From Bretschneidera sinensis (taxonomy: Eukaryota; Streptophyta; Magnoliopsida; Brassicales; Akaniaceae), in assembly GCA_023935145.1 (NCBI GenBank), contig CM043698.1, forward strand, positions 68,251,501 through 68,315,500: a stretch of DNA of 64,000 bases, given 5' to 3'. A program made the position numbers and the translations under genes. The notes beneath the pieces are model-generated. The model had not been told where the DNA came from and did not search any database. It worked only from the letters and a program-made list of their open reading frames with translations. Shown one piece after another: positions 10,211 through 20,159 of the stretch; position 1 is the first letter of the stretch, and the number at the start of each line of letters is the position of its first letter.

Positions 10211-11031
10211 CACCATTTGGCTTCATAATCCAGTGTACAATTCCTGAGCCACTTTGGTGTTTACCGGTGGACGTCCGTCAGCATTCTGGTGGATCCCGAA
10301 GGCATTGCTACCACGAGGGGAAGCGCCGCCCGTCAGCGAGTGGAATTTCTCCCATGTAAAGTTGTTTATTTATTTCTTTATATTCAGTTGTTTTAGTTTA
10401 AATGTTTAGCACTTTTTATTATAGTTTTATTATTATGAGTGGCTAGACTCTTCAGCTAAGGTTGAAGATGAAGCCCCGCCGTTGTTTGGCGTAGTAGTTC
10501 AGATTTGCTTGTACAAATCTGACAATTTTTTAGTATAAATGTTCTGTCAATTATTTGAGTTAATCTTATAATTGATTGAGTTTAAATTGTCTGTTGGATT
10601 TTCTTTGTGTTTCATCTGATGGATACATTGAATGCTTTTCGATTAAATTGGATTCCCTTTGTGATTTGTTAAGAGCGGATACATCGGGTGCTTTTGGTTT
10701 AGTTGGGATATTCTTTGTTTTCTGTCTTATAGTTGGATTCATTGAATGTTTTGATAGGCTATATTTTTAGAACATGTATGCTTAACTTCGGTGGGGTGGA
10801 TTCGGAAACCTTAGTGCTTTTAATTATTAGTTTTTAAATCAACTTAGTTTAGTTTTAATTTGTTTTCTAAAATATCATTCACAATTCAGAACTAGGTTAA
10901 AATAGAGTTAGTTTATATTAAATTATATTTTCACAACGCAATTCCCTGTGGATTCGACCTCGCACTTGCACAACGCTATACTGCAAACGACTCGTGCGCT
11001 TGCGAGTAATTGAAAACTCACAACAAGTTTT

Positions 11032-11049
11032 TGGCGCCGTTGCCGGGGA
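11032..11049 (+). other. Primer-binding site, tRNA-Asp (gypsy A)
   Basis: TGGCGCCGTTGCCGGGGA is fully complementary to the 3' end of plant tRNA-Asp, six bases after the LTR end. Confidence 0.92.
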
Positions 11050-11186
11050 GTTGTTTTGTTTGTGAAAATTTTTGGTCTGAATTGATTTTATTTTTCTACT
11101 AGTTAATTTAATGTAGAAAAAAAAAATTTGTTTGCTTTATTCTGTTGCTTCTGCTGGTTAGTATCTCATTATTTTTCTGTTAATGT

Positions 11187-12757
11187 ATGCTTGGTCGGAG
11201 ATCCTTGAACTTAGATTTGACACATTTAGATCCTGACTTAGAAAGAACTCTTAGGAGGCAGAAAAGAGCACTAGTTGAGAGAGAGACTGTTGAGATGGGA
11301 GAAAATTTTAATCATCCTGAACATGTAGAGCAACCTAGAGCTTGGAACGTGGACTCCACTACATCCCTTAGGGATTTGTTCGCACCCGTTGCGACTAACT
11401 CATCTTCCTGCATAGTGTTGCCACCAACCAATGCCACACACTTTGATTTGAAGCCACATGTTATCCAACTCCTACCCTCATTCCATGGCTTAGATCTTGA
11501 AAATCCTTATAGTCATGTGAAGAAGTTCAAAGACATTTGTGCTACATTCAAATTCCAGAACTTCTCTGAGGAGTCAGTCCATCTTCGACTCTTCCCTTTC
11601 TCCCTTCACGATAGAGCTAGGGCGTGGTTGGACTCCAACACGTCCGGGTCTATTACATCTTGGGAAAACCTGCTTAGCAAATTTTACCATAAGTTTTTCC
11701 CAATGTTTAGAGTGAATGAATGCCGAAAGGAGATTAGCTCTTTCACTCAGGACGAGGATGAGAAGTATTCTGAAAGCTGGGAGCGCTTTAAAGAGTTACT
11801 GATCAGATGCCCTCCACATGGATATGAGAAGTGGAGACTCGTTCAATTCTTCTACCAAGGGTTGACTCAACCCAACCGTAGCATGATAGAGTCTATGAAT
11901 GGGGGCCATTCTTGAGTCTGACAGGAGACGAAGCATATATGGGGTTGGACAAGTTGTCCGACAACTCACAACAGTGGGATTTTTCAAGCTGTCGAGATAA
12001 GTCCATTCGTGCTCCTAAGAGGGGAGGCATCTATGAGGTCAGGGAGGACGCTGATTTAAGGATAAAATTAGATGCCCTCACCAAGAAGATTGACGCTCTC
12101 ACTGTGAGCCAATCCATCAATGCTGCCAACACATTCAATGTTGAAAGCTGTTCCATCTGTGCTAGTCCCATGCATCTAGCACAGAATTGCCCATCAATGC
12201 CGGCTTGTGCCGAGTATCCTATGGAACAAGTAAATGCTTTCAATGACTTTCGAAGGCAGTCAAATGGATCGTACTCCGAGACGTACAATCCAGGGTGGCG
12301 GAACCACCCAAATTTTTCATGGAGGCAGAACCAACCAATGAATCAGGGAGGATCCTCTCATCATGCTCAAAATCAATATCCTCCCGGATTTGCCCCACAA
12401 ATTCCTAATCATGGTCTTTCTGCCCATCCAGCACCTTCACCTGCTTACCATGCACCCGCTCAAACACCAGCGCCAGTTTCACAGTCGCTAGAGGACACCC
12501 TTAAGGAATTCATGAAGGCGACTAGCCAAAATATGAGCGATGTGAGGAGTGCAACAATGGTAAACACCCAAGAAATTTCCAAGCTAGAGAGTCAAATAGG
12601 GCAAATTGCAAGTCACTTGGGTGAGAGAGAGAAAGGAAAGTTCCCCAGTCAGCCCGTGCAAAATCCAAAAGGACAATTTATGGTTGAGAGTTCATCAACT
12701 CCTACGCACGGGGAGGAACAAGTACAGTCGATTGTCACACTGAGGTCTGGGAGATAA
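11187..12757 (+). pseudogene. Gypsy A gag, frameshifted
   Basis: From ATG 11187 the frame encodes the matrix/capsid part with the retrotrans_gag domain (LFPFSLHDRARAWLD, FYHKFFPMF, FYQGLTQPNRSMIE). A net one-base deletion near 11900-11906 ends this frame at TGA 11913; the protein continues in another frame through GDEAYMGLDKL, a CCHC zinc knuckle CSICASPMHLAQNC (about 12150-12190), NPGWRNHPNFSW and TLRSGR, to TAA 12755. In relatives Gag and Pol form one ORF, so this TAA is a nonsense mutation rather than the natural Gag end. Confidence 0.85.
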
Positions 12758-15700
12758 GTGGACAATCGAGTGGAAGAGAGCCCTGCTATGCAGCAAGGGC
12801 AAGGGAGTGACAACACAGAGAAGAGAGATGCTGAGCCATCTGCAGCCACACCTACTGAGAAAGACCCTCCTAGGTCGTTTGTACCTAGAGCGCCCTACCC
12901 CGAGAGATTACAGGCACCCAAGAAAGGAGGGAAGTATGAAGAAATTCTGGAGGTATTCAAGCAAGTCCATATCAATATCCCATTTTTGGATGCCATCCAT
13001 CAAGTGCCATCATATGCCAAGTTTTTAAATGACTTGGTCACTATCAAGAGGAGGACGAATGTCCCAAAGAAGGCATTTTTGATCGAGCAGGTCAGTTCAA
13101 TCCTTCAGTGCAAGCTACCCATCAAGTATAAGGACCCGGGGTGTCCTACCATCTCTTGCACGATAGGAGTCAGCCACATTGAGAGGGCCCTTTTGGATCT
13201 AGGGGCGAGTGTGAATCTTCTACCCTACTCAGTCTATGTGCAGTTGGGGTTAGGAGAATTGAAGCCCACATCCACGACGCTTCAATTGGCTGACAGGTCA
13301 GTGAAAAGACCACGGGGGATAGTTGAGGACGTTTTGATAAAAGTGGATAAGTTCTATTTCCCCGTGGATTTTATTGTGCTTGACACAGAGCCGGTTCAGA
13401 ATGTAGGGATTCAAATACCGGTGATTCTAGGGCGACTATTCTTAGCCACGGCTAACGCCCTAATCAATTGTAGGACAAGGGTGATGAAGATCTCCTTCGA
13501 AAATATGACAGTGGAGTTGAACATTTTTGATATCACTAGGCAACCACTGGAATATGATGAAATGAGAGATGTATGCTTGATAGAGGAGATTCTTGAGGAT
13601 ACTGTGGATGAATCAAGCACTGAGGATCCCATGGAGGCATGCTTTGCTCACTTTGGAGAGGACTTAGGTTTAGATAGGTTACTCGAGGAAGTAAATGCCA
13701 TTTTGGAGTCTGATCCTCAAGAAAGCAAGGAGGAGGAGGAGAAGGTGTCACCAGAACCTCAAAAGAAGGAACTTAAGCCTTTACCGGATAATCTTAAGTA
13801 TAAGTTCCTGGGTCCAGCATACTGTTTGCCATTGATAATAGCTTCAGATTTAGGAGAGGCTCAAGAGGAGAAATTATTAGATGTTTTAAGAAAGCACAAG
13901 GAAGCTATCGGCTGGACCATTGAGGATATTAAGGGAATCAGCCCCTCGGTGGTGATGCATAGGATACACTTGGAGGAAGATGATAAGCCATCGAGGGAGC
14001 CGCAAAGAAGGCTCAACCCTGCTATGCAAGAGGTTGTGAGAGCAGAGGTTATTAAGCTGTTAGATGCAGGGATCATTTATCCCATCTCTGATAGCAAGTG
14101 GGTGAGCCCCATTCATGTCGTGCCCAAGCAAGCTGGATTAACGGTAGTAAAGAATAAGGACGACGAGTTGGTGCCAACTCGTGTGCAGTCTGGGTGGAGA
14201 GTGTGTATAGACTACCGTAAGCTGAACAATGCCACAAGGAAGGATCACTTTCCACTTCCATTTATTGATCAGATGGTGGAGCGTTTGGTTGGGCACGAGT
14301 ATTATTGCTTTTTGGATGGTTATTCTGGATATAACCAGGTCCCCGTGGACCCCGAAGATCAGGAGAAGACTACATTTACCTGTCCTTTTGGGACCTTTAC
14401 CTACCGTCGCATGCCCTTTGGGTTATGCAATGCACCCGCCACTTTTCAGCGGTGCATGGTCAGTATATTCTCTGACATGGTAGAGCGGTTCTTGGAGATT
14501 TTCATGGACGACTTCTCCATCTTCGGTTCAACATTTGAGGAGTGCCTGCACCGTCTCTCTTTGGTTTTGGTACGGTGCAAGGAGAAGAACCTGGTGCTTA
14601 ATTGGGAGAAGTGCCATTTTATGGTTAAGCAAGGAATTGTACTGGGGCATATCGTATCTCATCGAGGGATTGAGGTCGATAAAGCGAAGGTGGATTTGAT
14701 TTCCAGCCTTCCACCCCCACGTACGGTGAAAGAGGTTCGATCTTTTCTGGGCCATGCAGGTTTCTATAGGTGATTTATCCAGAATTTCAGCAAGATCGCC
14801 AGGCCCTTGTGCAAGTTGTTGCAAAAAGATGCCCCATTTCTATTTGATGAGGATTGTAAGAAAGCATTTGGGGATCTGAAGAAAATTCTGACGTCCACAC
14901 CCATTATTCAGCCACCTAACTGGGATGTGCCTTTTGAGATTATGTGTGACGCATCAGACTATGCTGTTGGAGCTGTTTTGGGGCAGCGTGTTGATAAACT
15001 TCCCCATGCTATCTATTATGCAAGTCGAACTCTAAACGACGCACAACTCAATTACTCTACCACTGAGAAGGAGTTGCTTGCAGTCGTTTTTGCATTAGAC
15101 AAGTTCAGATCCTACTTGTTAGGATCTAAAGTCATTATCTACTCAGACCATGCTGCATTGAAGTGTCTTTTCTCTAAAAAAAATGCTAAATCTCGTCTTA
15201 TCCGATGGATCTTGCTACTTCAAGAGTTCAACATTGAGATTCAGGATAAGAAAGGATCGAAAAATGTGGTGGCGGACCATTTGTCTAGATTGATTGTGGA
15301 ATTCAGTGAGGCTGCCACTCCCATTTCTGAGACCTTTCCTGATGAGCAATTGATGCACATTGCTCACAGTCCCGCACCATGGTTTGTTGACATAGTGAAC
15401 TATCTTGTCACCGGACACATGCCCTTGCATTGGGGCAGGCAAGATAAATCAAAATTCTTGGCCATGGTAAAACACTTTTTCTGGGACGATCCTTACCTGT
15501 TCAAGTATTGTCCTGATCAGATCATTAGACGGTGTATTCCTGAGCATAACCAATCTGATGTCATCGCCTTTTGTCATGATCATGCATGTGGAGGCCATTT
15601 TAGTGCTAAAAAGACCGCTGCAAAGATTTTGCAGTGTGGATTTTATTGGCCTACCCTGTTCCGGGACTCTCACACCTACTGTATATCTTGTGAGCGTTGC

Positions 15701-16672
15701 CAAAAGCTAGGGAGTCTTTCTAGGAGAAATATGATGCCCCTCAACCCTATTCTGATTGTTGAGATTTTTGATGTGTGGGACATTGATTTCATGGGACTAT
15801 TCCCAAACTCTTTTGGCTACCTATATATTCTAGTTGCTGTAGACTATCTGTCCAAGTGGGTGGAGGCAGTTGCGTGCAAGACCAATGACCACAGAGTTGT
15901 GGTCCAGTTCTTGAAAGACACTATTTTTGCTCGTTTTGGTACGCCTCGAGCAATCATAAGTGATGGAGGTAAGCACTTTTGCAACAAGATCTTTGAGCAG
16001 TTGATGAAGAAATATTGTATCACGCACAAAGTTGCCACCCCATATCACCCACAGACGAGTGGTCAAGTGGAAATTTCAAATCGCGAGATCAAACATATTT
16101 TGGAAAAGACTGTGAACCCTACTAGAAAGGATTGGTTTCTGCGATTGACGGATGCACTGTGGGCATATCGAACAGCCTTCAAGACGCCAATTGGCATGTC
16201 TCCCTATCGCATTGTATACGGAAAGGCATGTCACCTTCCGGTTGAATTAGAGCATCGTGCATATTGGGCTGTCAAGCAACTAAATTTTAATTTTTCCAAG
16301 GCTGGCTCACAACGGAAGCTCCAACTCAATGAATTGGAGGAGCTGCGGAATGATGCATATGAGTGTGCCCGATCATACAAAGCACAAATGAAGAAGACTC
16401 ATGACCAAAATATTTTGAGACGAGCTTTTGAGCCGGGTCAGAGAGTTCTTCTTTATAATTCGCGCCTGCATCTTTTTCCAGGCAAGCTCAAATCCCGATG
16501 GTCAGGCCCATTCATTATTCGATCGGTTTTTCCTCATGGGGCCATCGAGATTGAGGATCCTAAGAATGGTAATACTTTCAAGGTAAATGGACAGAGGCTA
16601 AAACCATTCTTAGAGTTGAGGAGTCCGGACATTGAGACGATACTGTTGGAGGATCCTAGTTACTCAGATTGA
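12758..16672 (+). pseudogene. Gypsy A pol: protease, RT, RNase H, integrase; one internal stop
   Basis: The same frame as the gag 3' half continues. In order: aspartic protease core LLDLGASVNLLP (about 13190-13230); reverse transcriptase with RVCIDYRKLN, FTCPFGTFTYRRMPFGL and the catalytic FMDD at 14501-14512; then TGA at 14771; RNase H with [25 protein letters not shown] and YSDHAAL; a zinc-binding HHCC region (HACGGH ... CISCERC near 15585-15705); an integrase core with DIDFMG, SDGGKHF and [11 protein letters not shown] supplying the D, D and E; and a C-terminal [16 protein letters not shown] stretch. It ends with TGA after SYSD. Apart from the nonsense codon it is well preserved, so inactivation is recent on an evolutionary scale. 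Confidence 0.9.
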
Positions 16673-16800
16673 GTATAGTATTCTAAGGAGAGTCTGGCTG
16701 AAGACGTAAAACTTAGCGCTCATGGGAGGCACCCCACAGCTTATCTTTTCTTTTGTTTATTTATTATTTCGCATTTTTATGATTAATGTTTGTTTCCAGT
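16673..16800 (+). other. Gypsy A post-pol region, left of the Sirevirus
   Basis: Short non-coding stretch ending in CCAGT (16796-16800), which is repeated at 27055-27059 on the other side of the Sirevirus as its 5-bp target duplication. Confidence 0.8.
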
Positions 16801-17109
16801 TGTTGACCCTCACCCGTATTTTAATGATGGCAAAACACAACTGTTATTTAACTAACATGTTTAAACTAAGTTGTATTAAGGATCAAACACATTCAACCAA
16901 GGAACAAAATGCAAAAACTCGAACCAAATCAAGTATCAAGTGAAGACTGAAGATCTAGTATAGGTCTTAAGGTTTAGAACCAATGTAAGTCTCACTCATA
17001 CATTGTATTAGCTTGTTTAATGGCTCAAACACAAATGGTTTTTCTAAAACCATTAATTTTAAAATGTTTTTAAATGAAAAACAGAAGAAAAACTGGGTTG
17101 GAAGACAAC

Positions 17110-17373
17110 CCAGTCGACTGGGTACATATACCAGTCGACTGGTATATGGGTCAGAAGGTACCCAGTCGACTGGATGAATTAACCCAGTCGACTGGTACTT
17201 TGACCAGTAATTTCCCAGTCGACTGGATGAATCAACCCAGTCGACTGGCAAATGGACAGAAAGTCCCCAGTCGACTGGATGATATATACCAGTCGACTGG
17301 ATACCCAGAAGGTCTGAAATCGTATATTTTTCAAGTGAACCCAGTCGACTGGTATCTCGACCCAGTCGACTGG
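17110..17373 (+). repeat. Ten CCAGTCGACTGG palindromes in the 5' LTR
   Basis: Perfect copies start at 17110, 17131, 17162, 17184, 17215, 17237, 17267, 17289, 17341 and 17362. Spacing alternates around 21-22 and 30-31 bp, with one larger gap. The copy at 17131 sits in a 24-bp perfect palindrome (17125-17148). The array precedes the LTR TATA box by about 95 bp, the position of a U3 enhancer. Each site contains a SalI-type GTCGAC core and one CpG. Confidence 0.95.
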
Positions 17374-17468
17374 TAGTTCAAAAATATGACCGTTGGACTC
17401 CAAATCTGAACGTTTTAAAGTAAATCTTTTTCAAATTAAAGTCCAAAACGGCCATATTAATTGATTGC

Positions 17469-17476
17469 TATATAAA
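17469..17476 (+). promoter_or_regulatory. LTR TATA box of Sirevirus B
   Basis: TATATAAA, downstream of the palindrome array and the only good TATA box in the LTR at this position; it recurs at 26473-26480 in the 3' LTR. Likely origin of genomic RNA. Confidence 0.65.
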
Positions 17477-18052
17477 CCCACTCAGCAAAGCATTCAATAA
17501 CAAGCAGCACATATTCAAAAAGAGTTGATCTCATATAATCAAGTTTTTATACTCTTGAAACACAAAAAGCTTTGAAATAATCTTATTGAGCCATTTCTTC
17601 AAGCTTTACTTTGAAAGAGAGACATTTCTGTTGTAATAAGCTTTCATTTGTTGTCTCTCTACCTTTTACTTTACACCATCTTTGTAAAGGGATTACTTCC
17701 GAGAGGAAGGGGAAACTTCCGAAAGGAAGGGGATTTTTCGGTTTAAGCAATTCCTGTAAATTGCTTGTGTACGGTTTGTGCAACACCCGGCTAAGTTGTG
17801 CGACTAAGTTTTCTTAGTGGATTACTTCAAGGAGTTCCTTGAAGAGAGTGGACGTAGGGTCGGAACGAATCCGATATTGCCGAACCACTATAACTGTGTT
17901 TGCATCCTCTTTCCTTAAACTCTTTATTTACAGCTTTCTACTTGTATCAATTATTTGTTGCTTATCAGTTTTTATAAACTTGTATAAATTCCGCAAAAGT
18001 TTTTAAAAACCCAATTCACCCCCCCTCTTGGGTTGAAACCTCGAGCTACAAT

Positions 18053-18064
18053 TGGTATCAGAGC
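18053..18064 (+). other. Primer-binding site, initiator tRNA-Met (Sirevirus B)
   Basis: TGGTATCAGAGC begins two bases after the 5' LTR and matches the standard copia primer site. Confidence 0.95.
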
Positions 18065-18105
18065 CTAGTTCTCTTTATAAGGCTTAAATTCCTAGAGTTG
18101 ATCCA

Positions 18106-20154
18106 ATGGCAGCAAATAGCTACTCTGAGGGACACTCTTATACTAGACCTCCATTGTTCAATGGATCAAATTATAACTACTGGAAAAATAGAATGAAAAT
18201 CTTCGTCGAAGGACAAGATTACAATCTATGGAGAATTATAGAAGAGGGACCTAAAATTCCCTCAAAAGAAATAGTTATTGGAGAGACTCTTCATACAATG
18301 CCTAAACTCAAAACTGAGTTTACTGACGAGGATTGTAGAACAATGTCTCTCAATAGCAGAGCAACAAGCATGCTACATTGTGCTTTAGATATTTCTGAAT
18401 ATAACAAAATATCTGCATGCGTTTCTGCTAAAGAAATATGGGACAAATTGCAAGTCACATATGAAGGAACAAGTGAAGTAAAAAAGTCTAAAATTTACAT
18501 GCTAATTTCTGAATATGAATCTTTTAAGATGTCTCCTAATGAAACCATTTCTGAAATGCACTCACGATTTACTACTATTATAAATAGTTTAAAATTGCTT
18601 GGCAAGAATATTGAGGAAGTTGAACTAACCAGAAAAATCTTAAGATCTCTACCTCCAGAATGGAAACCAAAGAGGACAGCCATTCAAGAGGCCAAAAATC
18701 TTGACAAGCTTGATGTTGAGACGCTGCTTGGGTCATTATTGACATACGAGATGGAAGAAATGACTCCCATCGTCAATGATGATGAGAAGAAGAAGAAGCA
18801 AATTGCTCTCAAAGCTTCTACGAGCAACAAAGAAAAGGAATTAGAACAAGAAGCAGAGAGCAGTGAAGAGGATGGTGAAATGGCTTTAATCACTAGACGA
18901 TTCCATAGGTTCTTGAAGAAAAGCAAGAAACCTTACTCAAAGGATCCCACCTCAAAAAGGGAACCACTTATGTGCTATGGCTGCAAGAAGCCAGGACATA
19001 TAAAAGCTGACTGTCCAGTTTCAAGCAAACCATACAAGGGCTTCAAGAAGAAAGCTATGGTAGCAACTACCTGGAGCGATGACGAAGAAGATGAGTCATC
19101 AGACAAAGAAATTGGATACGAAGAGATTGCCAACCTCTGTTTAATGGCAATCGATGATGAAAGTGAGGTAACATCTTCTCCCTCTTCAAAAAATAATATT
19201 GTTACTAGTAGTGAAGAATTACTAGAAGTCATAAATGAAATGCATGAAGAATTAAAGAAATTTGATTCTAGAAATTCTGTTCTTAAGAAAGAAGTATCAT
19301 CTCTTTCTAAGGAAATGATAGTTCTTAGAGAAGAAAAAGAAAAATTATCATCTTTACTGTATAATTCGTCTCAAGATTTTCTTAAAGATGAAAATGAGAA
19401 TTTGAAAAATAAAATTTCTGAATTAAACAGCACTGTATCTAGACTTATGCTTGGTAAAGAAAAACTTGATGAAGTGCTTTCTTCCCAAAGATTAAGTGGA
19501 GGAAAATCTGGTGTAGGATATTCTCCATTGGGAAAACAAAAAACAAAAGAGAGCTTATTCATGAAAGCCTCTTGTGTAGATGGAGCTTCTACTTCGAAAG
19601 CTCCTAACCTTGTTAAAAGCACTCCCTTAATAAATCCGAGGAACTCTAGAAACTTAAATGATCATACTAAATTGAAGCATCCTAAAAATACTCATGCTTA
19701 TTTGTATGCTCATTCTAGAAATGCTCATACACATCCTAGAAATAATCATCATGCTCATTCTAGGAACAATGTGTATAATCAAAGAATGCATTCTGCTCAT
19801 CCTAGGAATCACCATCATGGCTATTCTAGAAATAACTTGCATACATATGCTAGCATGTATCCTAGAATGCATCATCGTTCATTTTCTGGAAATGACATGC
19901 ATTTTCATACCCCTTACCGTAGAATCATGTATCCTAGGAACTATCATCCTAAGGATTATAGGAATGCACATGTAAATTTCCTAGAAATTACTATGACTAT
20001 AATGCTAGGTATGTGCATCATCAACATGTTCATAGAGCACCATATATTGTTAAGAAAGTATGGGTCCCAAAAGGAACCGTATTTTCAAGAACTAACCCCA
20101 AAGGACCCAAGAAATTTTGGGTACCTAAAAATGCTATCGTATATCCTTGTGTGA
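18106..20154 (+). CDS. Sirevirus B Gag
   Basis: A 682-codon ORF starting at the first ATG after the primer site (MAANSYSEGHSY). Residues about 15-240 are the copia Gag (DUF4219/UBN2-type) domain with PPLFNGSNYNYWKNRM and LRSLPPEWKP. A CCHC zinc knuckle CYGCKKPGHIKADC lies at residues 290-303, for RNA binding in the particle. A long coiled coil follows at about 365-465. Residues about 510-625 form a histidine/asparagine/arginine-rich repeat region with recurring PRN, SRN and HH. Near 19976 the frame that encodes sensible protein moves by -1, so the last 58 residues of the ORF are out of frame with the pol-type sequence on the same DNA. Gag assembles the cytoplasmic particle. Confidence 0.9.
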   Translation: MAANSYSEGHSYTRPPLFNGSNYNYWKNRMKIFVEGQDYNLWRIIEEGPKIPSKEIVIGETLHTMPKLKTEFTDEDCRTMSLNSRATSMLHCALDISEYNKISACVSAKEIWDKLQVTYEGTSEVKKSKIYMLISEYESFKMSPNETISEMHSRFTTIINSLKLLGKNIEEVELTRKILRSLPPEWKPKRTAIQEAKNLDKLDVETLLGSLLTYEMEEMTPIVNDDEKKKKQIALKASTSNKEKELEQEAESSEEDGEMALITRRFHRFLKKSKKPYSKDPTSKREPLMCYGCKKPGHIKADCPVSSKPYKGFKKKAMVATTWSDDEEDESSDKEIGYEEIANLCLMAIDDESEVTSSPSSKNNIVTSSEELLEVINEMHEELKKFDSRNSVLKKEVSSLSKEMIVLREEKEKLSSLLYNSSQDFLKDENENLKNKISELNSTVSRLMLGKEKLDEVLSSQRLSGGKSGVGYSPLGKQKTKESLFMKASCVDGASTSKAPNLVKSTPLINPRNSRNLNDHTKLKHPKNTHAYLYAHSRNAHTHPRNNHHAHSRNNVYNQRMHSAHPRNHHHGYSRNNLHTYASMYPRMHHRSFSGNDMHFHTPYRRIMYPRNYHPKDYRNAHVNFLEITMTIMLGMCIINMFIEHHILLRKYGSQKEPYFQELTPKDPRNFGYLKMLSYILV

Positions 20155-20159
20155 TGTAG

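Larger units (their letters stand above)
9757..11025 (+). mobile_element. 5' LTR of gypsy A (1269 bp)
   Basis: The boundaries are TGATGAG... and ...CTCACAACA. The left boundary is fixed by target duplication CCAAT and by comparison with the solo LTR at 31327-32493, which is 102 bp shorter because its array of GCGATCGAGCGC-like repeats is shorter. It contains the repeat array, a TATA box at 10203 and the typical 'gattcgacctcgcacttgcaca' phrase near the end. Confidence 0.9.
16801..18050 (+). mobile_element. 5' LTR of Sirevirus B
   Basis: 1250 bp. It contains ten copies of CCAGTCGACTGG (17110-17373), a TATA box at 17469, and a pair of 17-bp direct repeats CTTCCGARAGGAAGGGG at 17696-17712 and 17716-17732 in the probable R/U5 part. 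Confidence 0.95.

Noticed and set aside
9865..10228. Overlapping Arg/Ser/Cys-rich ORFs in LTR A, repeated at 31397-31715
   Set aside because: By-products of the GCGATCGAGCGC array, open in several frames on both strands.
17110..17373. Could the CCAGTCGACTGG array be a CRISPR?
   Set aside because: Units are only 12 bp, spacing is irregular, and it lies in the LTR of a plant retrotransposon in a nuclear genome.
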